Assembly: GCA_964034945.1 (NCBI GenBank)
Contig: OZ035960.1
Location: 49,660,706-49,724,705 of the forward strand
From: Chrysopilus asiliformis
Lineage: Eukaryota; Arthropoda; Insecta; Diptera; Rhagionidae
Length of the DNA stretch: 64,000 bases
Direction of reading: 5' to 3'
In this document: positions 35,101 to 46,013 of the stretch, one piece after another
How positions within the stretch are numbered: the first letter of the stretch is position 1
How the letters are laid out: every line of letters starts with the position of its first letter
The notes under the pieces: generated by a model
What the model saw: the letters and a program-made list of their open reading frames with translations, nothing else
What the model was told of the DNA's origin: nothing
Database searches by the model: none
Position numbers and translations under genes: made by a program

Positions 35101-35602
35101 ACTGTAAAATATATCAATTTACGGTAAATGGCAAAAATGTAGAAAATGTTAACATCTTTAATTATTCTTATTTTCTCCAAGTTTTGTCATACTTAAGGCC
35201 ACTAAAAAACGCGTAGTTTGGGAGTAAATCGAGAAAAACGAAATTGCGATTTTTGAAAAACCGCCATTTTGGATACTTCCGGTTAACGGATTTCCACCAA
35301 AAGTTGATAGGATCGTCCCATTTCAGGACCCAACATGCCTATAAAATTTCATGGCGCTAGCTCTATTAGTTTTTGAGAAATCTTGTACACAGACTGACAG
35401 ACTGACAGACTGACAGACAGACTGACAGACAGACTGACAGACAGACTGACAGACAGACTGACAGACAAAAAGACATTTTTTAAATATGACTCCAATCGAC
35501 TCAAGAGTGATCGGGAAATGTTTTTTAGGCAAAATTAAGAGGTCGAAATTTTTCATGAATACAATACTTTATTATACTCCGTAGAAGAAAGTAAAAAGAT
35601 TG
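35101..35602 (-). repeat. Dispersed repeat R2, copy 1
   Basis: Reading the minus strand from 35602: TTTTTACTTTCTTCTACGGA, AAGTATTGTATTCATGAA, GACCTCTTAATTTTGCC, an ACTGACAGAC tandem run (35389..35466), then TCCACAAAAG-type text up to CCGGAAGTATCCAAAATGG. Its start resembles the start of R1, so R1 and R2 may be subfamilies. Other copies: 39380..40390, 53.4..54.3 kb fragments, 58797..59970. Confidence 0.65.
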
Positions 35603-36486
35603 ATCAAAATGTGAGATTTTCGGTTTCTGGTTCTTGCACCCAAAGGTTAATCCATGAAGACCGCAAAAATTCGGTGTCCTTTTTTCCTTTTTTCTGGTGA
35701 CCAGGTAACTATTCCGAAACTGCTACTGGTTTTCTTGGATCCGCTGCCGGTCAGTGAAACACCCAAGACGCGTGATGGTCACCAATTGAAATCAGAGAGG
35801 ACTTACCAAGAAACAAGAAAACAGCAACAATGAGACTAGGGTAGGTTGGGAAAAAATCGGAGAGACAGACAAATCACCTTAACTAACCTTCTTAACATTC
35901 ATTTTCCGCTAGCTTTCGTTTTTTTTCTTGTTCGAGGTTGAAAGCAGAGGTGGGAGGTTATGAACTCGTTACACTTCACCCTCTTCGCGTCGATTGGTCC
36001 TTGCCCCACATTTATCCTGGTGACTGCTACTTCCAGAGATTGTCTGTGACGATTCTTAAGGAAAGAAAAATAACGCAAGACAGGGAAAAAATGAGGGAAA
36101 CCGACCTTCGGTGAAGGAATGCTTTTCGTAGGCGAACAGTAGCTACCGGGTTACGATGAAAAACCCAAAAAGTAGCTCTATAAGAAACCCCTCAAAAAGA
36201 GCTTTGAATCGCATATGTATGTTTTATAGGGCTCGGTGCTTCCCGCCGCGTCGCGTTACTGGGTCACCCACCGACCCACTTCAACCCCATCAAACCATCC
36301 CTGTACTATGCTGAGGCAACATGAAAAACGAACTCGAACACTGAATATGTGAGGGAAGCTTCGAGAATACAAACCTGAAAAAATCAAACAAGCAAACTCT
36401 ATGCTGCGAGCATATTTGGGGTGGAATTGGAAGTGGCGCGGCGTAGTTCGGTCGGCGGTGACTGTCTCAGGGTCTTTGGCGGCTGA
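35603..36486. other. Unclassified DNA
   Basis: No gene or repeat end recognised. Some GC-rich text (CTTCCCGCCGCGTCGCG) near 36240. Confidence 0.35.
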
Positions 36487-36783
36487 CTATACGAAGTTCT
36501 GCTGGAGGAAAAAAAACCAACGCCAGGATTCAATGGAAATACCATAGAAAACCGGGCGATAGGCAGAAGAAGGGAAAATTTGTGGAGGGTAGCAAGTAGA
36601 AACGGGAATCCTGAATACAATCAACAAGTTGTTATCATTTGTAAACGGTGAACTCTTACAGCAATGTTAAATGGAAAAAAGTGGTTGGTAATTTTTTATC
36701 AATTTTTTCCCTTCCAATTCCTGTGCCTCTCTGTCTAACTTTGCGTTGCCATTCACCCCCCTTGCCACATTCGCCCGGTTTCG
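36487..36783 (+). repeat. Duplicated 300-bp segment, copy 2
   Basis: Partner of 32065..32385. Similarity starts abruptly at GACTATACGAAGT and ends near CCGGTTTCGAAC in both, with a deletion of about 10 bp here (CTGCCTGCTTGCCAGC shortened). No inverted ends. Confidence 0.8.
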
Positions 36784-38096
36784 AACGTCACTGTTAAACA
36801 GAATTGGTGCTTTTTTTTGTGGATTTTACTGGTGCTTATACGGTTTTCTTAGGTAAAAGTGTGGATAGCTTGAATAATTTTCCCGGGGGTTGGAAACGTA
36901 TCTGACGCTTGTCGGGGCTTTCAAGTCATTCTACGTTGAACGTAGGCAATATAAATATAGGGATGGTATTTTGTTAGCTGAACGAACATTTCCAAACTGT
37001 TGCTTTTACCTTAAATAGTGCGTTGAAAATACAACATACGCTGTTCTTGACGTCCGCTTTCCTCGCTCCATTTTCCATGGGATTTCCATTCATTTATTCA
37101 ATTTTTCTTCCCTTTTTGCAACTGATTTTTTTTTCTTTTTTATATTTCGTATTTTTTTTTATATATACAGAAATGTGTTATCTGTCGTAGATAATCAAAA
37201 TGTTAATTGGATACTTCATTTCATATAAATTGCACGAGAAATTACAATACGACCGCAAAATTTATGTTTACGTTTTCAATTGACATGAGTTACCACATCA
37301 AAGTTATATATGGATGGAAGTGTGATTTTTGTTGCTACCTGAGCCTGTGGCCATTATAGATTTTCGAATTTTCACCAAATATTTTTATGTAGCGTTTATA
37401 AATTGTGATTGACTAATTGAATTACGTATGGTCGATCGATTCATCAATTATTCGTTTTCTTCCTGACAAAGACCGAATATTGTCAAACTATGTGTCAGTA
37501 ATTAATACAATTGGAAATAATTATTTTTATTTTCAATTGCTGTTGGTTTAAGTGTAAACAGAGTGACAAGTGATGCTGATATAATTAATTAAATTTTTTT
37601 TCCGGTAAAAACTAGATTTTTTTGATTGACAATCAAAAGTTGATTTATTAAATTTGTCATATAATTTGTAACACCAAGAACAGCTATAATTGCAATCTTG
37701 AAGGTTAATAGAAAAGGTTAATAGAAATACTTTAAATTTTCCTATTCATTAAATTCGAATTGGAAGTCAATTGAAATTTAATGGGTGGCAAAGTTAAGCA
37801 AAAAGTCGTTTTTCTTATTTTGTAACAAAAGGAGAACCTTGTTACATAATTTTTATTTTGCAAGGAAAGGAGGCTCAACTGTATTGCGTGTGTGTGGAAA
37901 AATTCTACAGTCAAACCTCGATAAGTTTAATCTGGCGGGAATAATAAAGAATTGGAATTATCGCAAATATCTGGCCGTTTACACGATAACTTTCAAACAA
38001 ATTGACCAAGAGATTTTAAATTTTGCATAAATCCGTTTTTTCGTTAAAAAAAATTGAAAAAAGCTTTTATTTAAAAAAAAAAAAATTTAATTTTTT
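36784..38096. other. AT-rich non-coding
   Basis: Contains a lone pogo-like end (CAGTCAAACCTCGATAAG) at 37911. No gene supported. Confidence 0.4.
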
Positions 38097-38102
38097 TTAT
38101 TT
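38097..38102 (-). promoter_or_regulatory. Poly(A) signal of DUF1091 gene 2
   Basis: AATAAA on the minus strand, about 59 bp after the stop codon. Confidence 0.5.
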
Positions 38103-38160
38103 CAATAAATTTTTTTTAATGCGATTTAACACAAATAATTAATGTTTTAAAATAGTTCCA

Positions 38161-38643
38161 TTATTCCATTACAATTCTTCCATTGAGGGTGTATTTGCAG
38201 ACTTGGTTCATGTCTCCAATCTTATTTATCCATAAAATCGCAAGTGATGCTGTAAAACGGGATTCCGGAATGTATTTCGGCAAACTGTCTCCAAGAAATG
38301 TATAGTTTTTAACGTAGTAATCTCCAGCAGGTACAGGGCAAGATAGTGGGAAATTTGATAATTTCGACCAATCATCTAGCGCGGATTTTAATAACGGATG
38401 CAATGCGGAGTATTTAATGACTTCACACCATGGAAAAGTCAGATTAACAATTGTTAATTCTCTCATCATCAGCCTATGAGGAAAGATTTTAACAACTGTA
38501 TTCCCAATCGGCTTTTCAAAATCCATCAACACTTTTACTTTAACGTCAAGAATATTGTTCGATTTTAGTGTAACATTTGGAAGCATAAGATTTTTGTCGT
38601 AGACTTCATCCAATCGGTCGAAATATATTATCGAATGTTTGGC
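38161..38643 (-). CDS. DUF1091-family protein, gene 2, main exon
   Basis: A 160-residue open exon starting after a TTTTTGTTTAAG acceptor at the same place as exon 2 of gene 1, beginning AKHSIIYFDRLDEVYDKN. Family marks are strong: a central VKVKVLMDFEKPIGNT, VNLTFPWCEVIKYSALHPLL, LSNFPLSCPVPAGDYYVKNY, then LPKYIPESRF and a C-terminal LNGRIVME. The two Cys of the WC and SCP motifs probably pair. The secreted form would need an upstream signal-peptide exon. None is visible between the acceptor and 38722, where a mariner derivative begins, nor in the 100 bp beyond it. Exon 1 is therefore lost, displaced, or far away. No stop or frameshift occurs in the exon, so it may still be functional. Confidence 0.75.
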   Translation of the reverse strand, partial: AKHSIIYFDRLDEVYDKNLMLPNVTLKSNNILDVKVKVLMDFEKPIGNTVVKIFPHRLMMRELTIVNLTFPWCEVIKYSALHPLLKSALDDWSKLSNFPLSCPVPAGDYYVKNYTFLGDSLPKYIPESRFTASLAILWINKIGDMNQVCKYTLNGRIVME

Positions 38644-38721
38644 CTTAAACAAAAATTGAATTTCAATTATATGTCCTTTTAAAATAATAGTAAAATGAAT
38701 TATACTGATTTATTTAATATC

Positions 38722-39313
38722 GGGTCTTTCAACAATGACATAACAATTTTGTATTTTAATAAAAACGCACCCTAAAACTTTTTTTATGATCTGGCAATGC
38801 TAAAACGTCAGTCAAGGTTTACATTTTTATCATGGTGAAGTTCACGAACGAGTAACGTTTGGAAATTATTAAAACTTACTACCGAAATTCTGAATCCGAT
38901 GAAATGATAATGAAAATGATGAAATGAAATGATGAATGAAATGATGGTCCGGTCGAATGGCCACCTCGCTCATGCGATTTAACGCCGTTGGATTTCTTTT
39001 TATGGGGTTATATCGTTTTTATGGGGTTAAGTCGTTGGTTTATACCAACAAGCCAACAACGTTAGAGGAACTCAGGAACAATATCGAACGCGAAATTGCC
39101 AGCGGTCCGGCCGATATGTGTGGAAGAGTGGTGGAAAATTGGCTCCAAAGAATCAATCAGTGCAAACGTGCTCGCGGTGGCCATATGAACGACATCGAAT
39201 TTCATACTTAAATGTAACATGTCCACTACACCTGGAATAAATTTCAGCCCGATATCTCAATTATTCCGTGTTTTATTTAAATAGAAAATTGTTATGTCCT
39301 TGTTGAAAGACCC
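38722..39313 (+). mobile_element. Internally deleted mariner-like transposon
   Basis: Inverted ends of about 29 bp: GGGTCTTTCAACAATGACAT at 38722 and the reverse complement of GGGTCTTTCAACAAGGACAT ending at 39313. Between them lie the two ends of one transposase gene joined by a GATGAAAT-rich junction. The target duplication is not clear. The element sits just upstream of DUF1091 gene 2, in opposite orientation. Confidence 0.85.
38832..39211 (+). pseudogene. Mariner-like transposase remnant (N- and C-terminal parts)
   Basis: ATG at 38832 gives MVKFTNE, a stop, RLEIIKTYYRNSES, the N-terminus of the family. After the deletion junction (38895..38945) the C-terminal part follows: WPPRSCDLTPLDFFLWGY, with the third catalytic Asp. 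A small tandem duplication of TTTTTATGGGGTTA then shifts the frame, and KSLVYTNKPTTLEELR, VVENWLQRINQCKRARGG and a stop at 39211 complete it. DNA-binding domain and first two catalytic residues are missing, so it is inactive. It could only have moved with help from a full-length relative. The fragment at 4031 belongs to the same family. Confidence 0.85.
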
Positions 39314-39379
39314 ATTAGTAATGTAATAAAAAAATTAATTATGTTACACAGTGTTGCGATGAAAAAATTTTTTTTTTTG

Positions 39380-40390
39380 AAAATAGAAAAAAGATATGAT
39401 TTTCTTATAAAATCTGAAATATCTCGATAACGGGAAAAGATTTTATCGATTTACGGAAAAATGTAGAGAATTTTAATATCATTGATTCTTCCTTCATCAA
39501 TTTTTTTCGAAAAAGCGTTAGTTTACAATTCGCACAAAAATCTATTTTTTTTATTTTTAAAGATGGCGGATAACAGTACAGGACAATATTTCGGAATATT
39601 ATTTACTTTATTATTTGGAATATTATTTACTTCAAATCATCTTATAAATTGAACCACCAAAACCCCGTTGCTTTTCGAGAGAATCGAAAAACTTCATTTT
39701 TTATTAATAACGGTTTATATTTCTTAATTTTTGCTTAAAAGCCGCGATTTAAACCAATTCCGGTAACTGGATTGCCACCAAATGTGGTCCCATTCCAGGA
39801 CCAAAAATGCCTATAAGATTTTAGAGGTCTAGATCCAATAGTTTTTGAAACGTCTTTTACAAAGACAGGAAGACATTTTTATACCCGTATGGTGAAACCA
39901 AAGGGTATATTAAATTTGCCTTACCGGCCCGTCATCACACACAAAAATGAATTATAACAGTGTGTTTAGAATGACAAAAAAAATGATTTTTGCATGTCCC
40001 TCCGTCCGTCTGTCTCTCCGTCTGTCCGTTTTTCGTAAAATGCAAGGCTAAGTTCGTTAATGGGCAAAAATGGATAATTAGGGGGGTACCCCCCATATGA
40101 ACGAAAAACTTTTTTTCGATCTTATCAAAAAAGTCCAAGAACCAAAGTTATTTAGGATATGATTCTACATAAAACTCCCATGCATTAAAATCCGATTGGA
40201 ATAAATTTTAAAAAATCCGATTGGAATAAATTTTAAAAAATCTCCAGATTGGCAATTAAAGATTTTGTTATGTTTGTAATATAACTCCAATCGACTCGAG
40301 AGTGTCGGGGAAATCTTTTTAGCAAAATTAAGAGGTCGAAATTCTTTATAAATACAACATTTTGTTATACTACGTACAAGAAAGTAAAAA
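39380..40390 (-). repeat. R2 copy 2 split by an R3 copy
   Basis: R2 text at 39400..39889 (GATGGCGG, CCGGTAACTGG, ATGCCTATAAG) and again at 40275..40390 (CCAATCGACTCGAGAGTG, AAGAGGTCGAAATTC). Between them, 39890..40275 is R3: ACCCGTATGGTGAAACCAAA, a shortened CCGTCCGTCTGTC run, and CAGATTGGCAATTAAAG at its other end. Confidence 0.65.
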
Positions 40391-40491
40391 TTGGCAAAAT
40401 GAATGGGAATTTAACGAAATTGAGTTTTATTCGCTCTAATTTTTATCTAATTAGAAAATATTGTGATTATTGACTGAAAGTTTCCGGTTTA

Positions 40492-40880
40492 CTAAAATCC
40501 ACGTTGTTCCATTACAACTCGTCGATGCAGGATGTACCTGCAGATTTGATTTTCTTTTCCAATTTTGTTCATCCACAAAATCGAAAGAGATGCTATAAAT
40601 CGGGATTCTGGTATGCACTTCAGTAAAATGTCTTTTGGAACTCTATAATTGTTAATGTATTAATCACTAGCAAGTTTGGAACAGTGTAAAATTTGCCAAT
40701 CGACAGAAATCATCCGTAATTGCTTTCGTAAATGGATGTATTTTAGAAAATTTATTCAACTCACGACATGGAAAACTTGTATTAAGAATTGTTACTTGTT
40801 TTATCAACCGTTGGAGAAAAACTCCAATAAATATAAAACCTTTTGGCTTTCCAAAGCCCCTCAAAACTTTTACTTTAATG
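40492..40880 (-). pseudogene. DUF1091 paralog 3, broken
   Basis: From 40880 downwards the minus strand reads IKVKVLRGFGKPKGF, then VTILNTSFPCRELNKFSKIH, PFTKAITDDFCRLANFTLF. The frame then shifts and continues ASD, a TAA stop in place of the Tyr codon, YINNYRV, LLKCIPESRFIASLSILWMN, KIGKENQICRYILHRRVVME and a stop at 40492. It matches gene 2 position by position. At least one frameshift and one nonsense change make it a pseudogene. Its 5' side stops at 40880, exactly where a hAT-like end (TAGGGTGGCCATACGTCC) begins. An upstream bit may resume at 41448. Confidence 0.82.
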
Positions 40881-41439
40881 TAGGGTGGCCATACGTCCTT
40901 GGGACAGTTCCGGATTTAGACATGTAATTCCAGCGCCCTGTAAACTAAACTTTTGTCCTGGATTTTGAAATTTATGATGAAAATCTCAGGAAAAACTCAC
41001 TCCGATTAAATCATTTACCTTACATACGCAGCAATTAAAAAGAAATATGTACCAAAAAATTGCCATTGTAAACTGGTGTGAAATAACGCAAAGTTATTTG
41101 AAGACTGAATCAAATTCAGAAATGTGAATTGATCTGTGAAGTTGATATAATTTTATCAATTCAGCAAAACCAAAATACGATTTTTGTTTTAATTTACCGG
41201 AAAATTATGATAAAGTCGTAGAAATTAAGAAAAACATCATTAAGCGACATGTGAAAACAACAACTTTGGCGTAAAAAATAGTTTTCTGGTAGCGTAAATC
41301 GTCCGGTACATGAAGATATAATTTTTTTCTTAATCGAGGCATCATAATTTGAATGATTGACCAATATTATCGCCATCGATCAAATTATGTTGGTAAACAC
41401 CCTCAAGCTATGAACTCTTTATTTTCTTCCTTTTTGGTT
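40881..41439. mobile_element. hAT-like element interrupting DUF1091 paralog 3
   Basis: Starts TAGGGTGGCCATACGTCC and continues with GGGACAG...GGATTTAGACATGT, matching the first 100 bp of the hAT-type element at 48391. CTTTAATG precedes it (40873..40880) and recurs at 41440..41447, a candidate 8-bp duplication. The right end lacks the expected inverted terminus, so either it has decayed or the second CTTTAATG is chance. Confidence 0.5.
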
Positions 41440-41447
41440 CTTTAATG

Positions 41448-42214
41448 GACATCAGTCGTCTTGTTATACTGCACTGTATTGGATATCGGAGTTTTTTTTA
41501 GCTAGTGGTTATTTTCAATGCAAATTACGTCGATTTTAAGTTTATTGCTATTGTTAAAATAAATGATGGTGCTTAAAACGACGTTCGATAGACGCCTTCA
41601 GTTGAAAGATGCTAAGCACATTAACTTTAAGAAGAACTGATATATTTTGATTAATTAAGAGATTTTCAATGTCTGATGTCTACTTGAATGTGTCCGGTTG
41701 ATTTATTTATTGAAGAAAAGTGCATATCATAAACAAAGTAATTTAATTTTTTTTTAAAAAGCTTTTATTTAAAAAAATGCACTGAAAAGGTTCTTTATGC
41801 TCTTATTCGCTTTTATTTCTGATACACAGTGCCCAAAAAAATATTATTTTCCTTTTTAGTGCGTTTATTAAATAGGATATTCCTTCTTAGTACGTTTTTT
41901 AAATTATACTTACGGACTTTTAAATATCAGAATCGAATTCAGCGACCCAGAAAACCCTCAGATGAGATTTTTTCTCGAAAAATTTGAGGAAAAGGATAAT
42001 CACGTTATCCTTACAGGATATTGTATTGTTATTCGAGTTACATACGAAAAATTTCAAGTCAATCGGATAGTGGAAGTGGGGCAAAATTAAATTGCAACAT
42101 TTGACCCAGCCAGACAAACAAACAGACAGACAGACAAACAGATACGAAGTCAAGCCAAATAAAAGCTATTAACAAGAAAGAAAAGAATATCATTTTTTGC
42201 TTTTTTTGCTAATT
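41448..42214. repeat. R5 fragment and unclassified DNA
   Basis: 41900..42150 is R5-like: AGCGACCCAGAAAACCCTCA, GTTATCCTTACAGGA, and ACAGACAGACAGACAAACAG at the end. The rest is AT-rich. Confidence 0.5.
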
Positions 42215-42650
42215 TTTTACTTCCCTCTTCTATAGAGGAAACGTATTGTATTCATGACGGAGACCGATTCGAGAACGGAGGCAGTGCATCTGTCTGTCGG
42301 TCTATCCATTTTACGTATCTTAAATAACTCGAGAACGAATTGACCTAGCGACTTGAAATTTTTTGTGAATATATTTTTCAAAGAGCGTAGTCTTTTGTCA
42401 ACTTCTATAAAAGTAACGGTAGCTATAACGAGTACCTCCATAGAATTATTTTTAAAAAATACCGTTTTTTTAAACCTAAGCGCTTTTGGAAAATATGCTT
42501 ATCAGAAAATTTGAGGGATATAAAATTTTCTACATTTTCCTCCGTCTCTCAGCATATGTTAAAAAAACTAAGTTTTTTGATAATTTCTCGGGATTTATAA
42601 AAAAATGCATGTAAAAAAAGGAAATAAAATCTCCTCATTTCTTCCTTTAA

Positions 42651-43083
42651 CACTCTAACTGCCACGTCAGACAAAAAGACCTGACAACTAATTGTGCACA
42701 ACGGCCACAATGAAAATTATTAAAGTGTTCGCTGCAACCGCGATTTTTTGTAGTTGCACACATTTTATGGTAATAAAATAACATTTAGGTATAATTTTGT
42801 TTCAATTTTTTTTTCTCTTAGTGCCTTTTTGACTCTAAAAAGGCTTAACCTTTTAAAGGCTTGGTGGTATACGCGATGTACCACGTTTTTCGTAACAAGT
42901 GCTGCACGGTGGTACCAAAATTGTACCACCGATTAAATCGTCTTCCATTGCCGCACGAAATTTTGAAATGGCATAACTAAAAAACTCAAATTAAAAAAAA
43001 TTATTTTCGTGTGCCGCACGGGTAAAAATATTTGTTATTTTTCTGTGCCTCTAAGGGTTAAAGCGGTCGTGGCAGTTAGAGTG
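42651..43083. mobile_element. TTAA-flanked MITE 3 (piggyBac type)
   Basis: Flanked by TTAA (42647..42650 and 43084..43087). The 16-bp inverted ends CACTCTAACTGCCACG are perfect. It interrupts R1 copy 3 and itself contains another TTAA-flanked element. Length 433 bp, 224 bp without the inner one counted with its target. Confidence 0.88.
42849..43057. mobile_element. Nested TTAA-flanked MITE 4
   Basis: Flanked by TTAA at 42845..42848 and 43058..43061. Ends CCTTTTAAAGGC and, in reverse complement, CCCTTAGAGGCA are imperfectly inverted. Inside, GGTACCAAAATTGTACC forms a small palindrome and GTACCAC recurs. It lies wholly inside MITE 3. Confidence 0.65.
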
Positions 43084-43200
43084 TTAATATTGGAGTTTTT
43101 ACGTATTTTTAACGGTTCTCGAGATATTTGAAAAAGTATTCTTTTTTAAATATTTTTTCCGAAACTAAATAATGCAGAGGAAAATTTTGCGTTGATCACT

Positions 43201-44919
43201 GATATTTGTTCGATTAAATTATCAAATTTATAAAATATAATAATAAATATTAAAATATGCTCCTTAATCGGAAAAACAATATTTTTCTAAAGCAAATGTT
43301 GATTCTGTGTCAGACTTTAACATTTTTCACAAACATTTTCCCAACTAGTGTGCCTTAACGTAGTAAATTTTGCGACAAATCAAAAATCATGTGGGATGAC
43401 TCGATAAATAATTGTTTTATTGTTCGACTAACTATTCAAGTAATTGTACAAGTAAATGTGATGTCATTGTTGTGTGTTATTATTAATAGTGATATACTCG
43501 CATACAAAAACATGTTAGTAGTTTGCTAGATAAATAGATTTGTAGATTTGTACGGAAGAGACTTTTGTCTTTGATATACGACCAAAGTACACGAATGTAT
43601 CGCCACGCCGTCTCTGGCTCTAGGGTTAAGGCGCAGCACAATCGGTAGAAATAGGCATTTATAGGACTAGGCACAGGCGAAGCAAGGCTCAAGAGCTGAT
43701 ATGAAATCGGTAACTAACTCTGGAGCTAAATGGGTAGGTTAAGTTAGGTACCCACAATTATTCCCTTTCGTTGCCGCACTCTAAACTTCACATACTCTAA
43801 ATTTATATGATGTTATGTTCAACAGCGATTTGCTCTGTGTTGATGTATGTATGGTCGGTGAACCAGTAAAATAATAATAATAGTAATAATAGTTGTTGCC
43901 TGTTTGGTTTGTAATGACATACTTATCACCGTTAAATCTCAATCTCTGTTTACACGCTATCTGTTGATCTATCTGTTCTTCAACAGTACTATCTAACTCA
44001 ATGTATACCAGTATCCTCTTCATATTCATATGTCTACAATCTTTATACCTGTTAAATTTATCGAGGAAGCATATAATAGTTAGCAACAAATCTTAAGTAT
44101 GTTTGATATACTTACTTTAATATAATATTATATCGCATATGGTGGCGTCTACTCTTTTCCTTCGGGGAGTAAAGTCGATCTAACCCTTTAAGTTTAACTA
44201 AATTGAAAGTACATATTTATATATATGGTCGTTTATCTTATACGCACTTTTATTCTTCATACACCGACGTATATTACTCAGAGTTGGAGTATTCTCGCAT
44301 TGCAGACGATACAAGCTGGTATGAAGTTAACCAAACCAAGGTGGATGTTAGTACGAACATGGAAATAAGACGATCCAACGGTTACATGCCACATTGATCG
44401 TATTATTCACTCAAGAAATTAGTAAGAATATATAATACTATATTGTTGCTGTTTGTTCGAGTTGTTGTTGCTTAATATTATTGCGATTATTGTTATTGGT
44501 TTGGTCGTTTTGTACATTTAACTCCTGTCTTTTGTAACTGTCGTTTCTTCATTGACGATTATTGTAGCAAAGTAAATTAAAACAGATTTGTCGTTATGCA
44601 AATTTACTATAAATATATATGAATATTCACTGTATATGCATGTATCTATAATTACACAAAATATAATATATTTCTTAAGCACATATAATATGCGTATAAT
44701 TCGCAACTTTTATATTGGTTTAAGTTTTCACCTGCTTTTTTAATGAGATGACGTTAATAAGTCTCGCAAATAGCAGCATAACACATTTTTATATTTTTCC
44801 AAATGTAAACCTAATTTTCGTTAATTTACCTTTGATAATCATGCTCTTCGCCACTTGGGGGGAAGCACTGCTTAATCTCTTAGCGCTCAGATTTATTCAG
44901 CTTTTGTAGTTTTGTTATT
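43201..44919. other. AT-rich unique DNA
   Basis: No gene supported. Contains an AATAAT run (43868..43895). The patch 44100..44200 with CTACTCTTTTCCTTCGGGGA is not repetitive in the window. Confidence 0.4.
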
Positions 44920-44924
44920 CGTAA

Positions 44925-45233
44925 ACCCAGAAAAATTGAGTAAAAGTCGTTTACTTGCGTACGGCGTAATTGGCTTACTGCAGGAAAATTTAGCCTATGC
45001 TAGGCGTGCGTTCACCTGCAGTAAAAATGTGTTAACCTGTGGTGGGAGAAATTTAAAAATTAAACCTGCAGCACGCAGAGTAGGGAATACGGAGTTGCAG
45101 GAATTGACCTGAGATAGGTATTTCGATTAAGTAATGTCATGTAATAGATAATTCCGTCTGCCTGCTGCGGGCCACCGTAGACTTGTCAAAAGATTGACTT
45201 CGAACAGTTTTATTATTTTTCTGAGTGTAGAGA
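44925..45233 (-). mobile_element. CACTCAGAAAAAT MITE, copy 1
   Basis: Ends CCCAGAAAAATTGAG (left) and TTATTTTTCTGAGTG (right) are inverted. The body (44950..45120) matches the reverse complement of 48770..48990, sharing TACGGCGTAATTGG, ACCTGTGGT, AATTAAACC and TTGACC. No coding capacity; open frames over both copies come from their similarity, not from a gene. Confidence 0.65.
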
Positions 45234-45318
45234 CCAAAACGCGTTACCTAATGAACAAGAGAAACTGTTGGACATCTCAAAACCACACTCAAAACTGCCC
45301 CGAGCAAGATAAATAAAT

Positions 45319-45973
45319 GGGCGCATCCAACTACCAGAGCGGCTCTGGAGCGAAGCTCAGCTGTAAAAAAAATGCTCAGCTGAGCAGCATTTTGTGTCCT
45401 GAATGCACCGCTCATTTATATATGAGCTGTCATTGAAAGAAATTATTGTTCAAGATGGGCCGCGATGTAATTATCTCCGTAACGTTAGAAACTTTGTGCT
45501 TCTGATACGATAAATCTGGAAGCTATTTCACTTTTGGTTGAAGAGTGTAATACTTCAGTTGAAGTCGCCCCAATCCGGAATGCGGCACCCGAAAGAAACC
45601 GGGATTATTTTGAGGTGACTATGCCGAAGTACAATCCCGAACTCTTTCGCCAACATTTTCCGCAACGCCGACTATTTCCATTCCCGTTTGCTCAGCAAGA
45701 ACTTCCATGAGGCTTCCCGTATTATAAATAACATAAATAACTATAAATATTATAAATAACACCATTTATGTATTTCCGTCGTTGTTTTTAGACATGAATT
45801 GAGGTTCTGTAATTCTTCATTTGACATTTGCTCAGCTACTGAGCGGAGTTCTTTTACGCTCAGAAAAAATGTGAGCTGCTCAGTTGAGCCGCTCTGTAGC
45901 GATTGCGTTCAGTAACTGAGCACCTTTTTCGCTCTAGAGCGATGCTGAGCCGCTCTGGTAGTTGGATGCGCCC
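45319..45973 (+). mobile_element. PIF/Harbinger-type deletion derivative
   Basis: Perfect 27-bp inverted ends, GGGCGCATCCAACTACCAGA onward, at 45319..45345 and 45947..45973. Flanked by AAT on both sides (3 bp). The subterminal zones repeat GAGCGGCTC, GCTCAGCTGAGC and CGCTCTAGAGCG. A fossil frame about 45545..45700 reads APIRNAAPERNRDYFE then VTMPKYNPELFRQHF, like the N-terminal part of Harbinger nucleases. The catalytic part is missing. Confidence 0.82.
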
Positions 45974-46013
45974 AATGACAAGCTCTCAGAAAAGACGATT
46001 TTTGCGTTACATA

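Larger units (their letters stand above)
42215..43200 (+). repeat. R1 copy 3, split by TTAA element
   Basis: R1 text runs from 42215 to 42646 and resumes at 43088 (TTTTTACGTATTTTTAACGG, ATTTTTTCCGAAACTAA), matching copy 2 across the gap. The insertion between is the TTAA-flanked element below. Confidence 0.72.
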
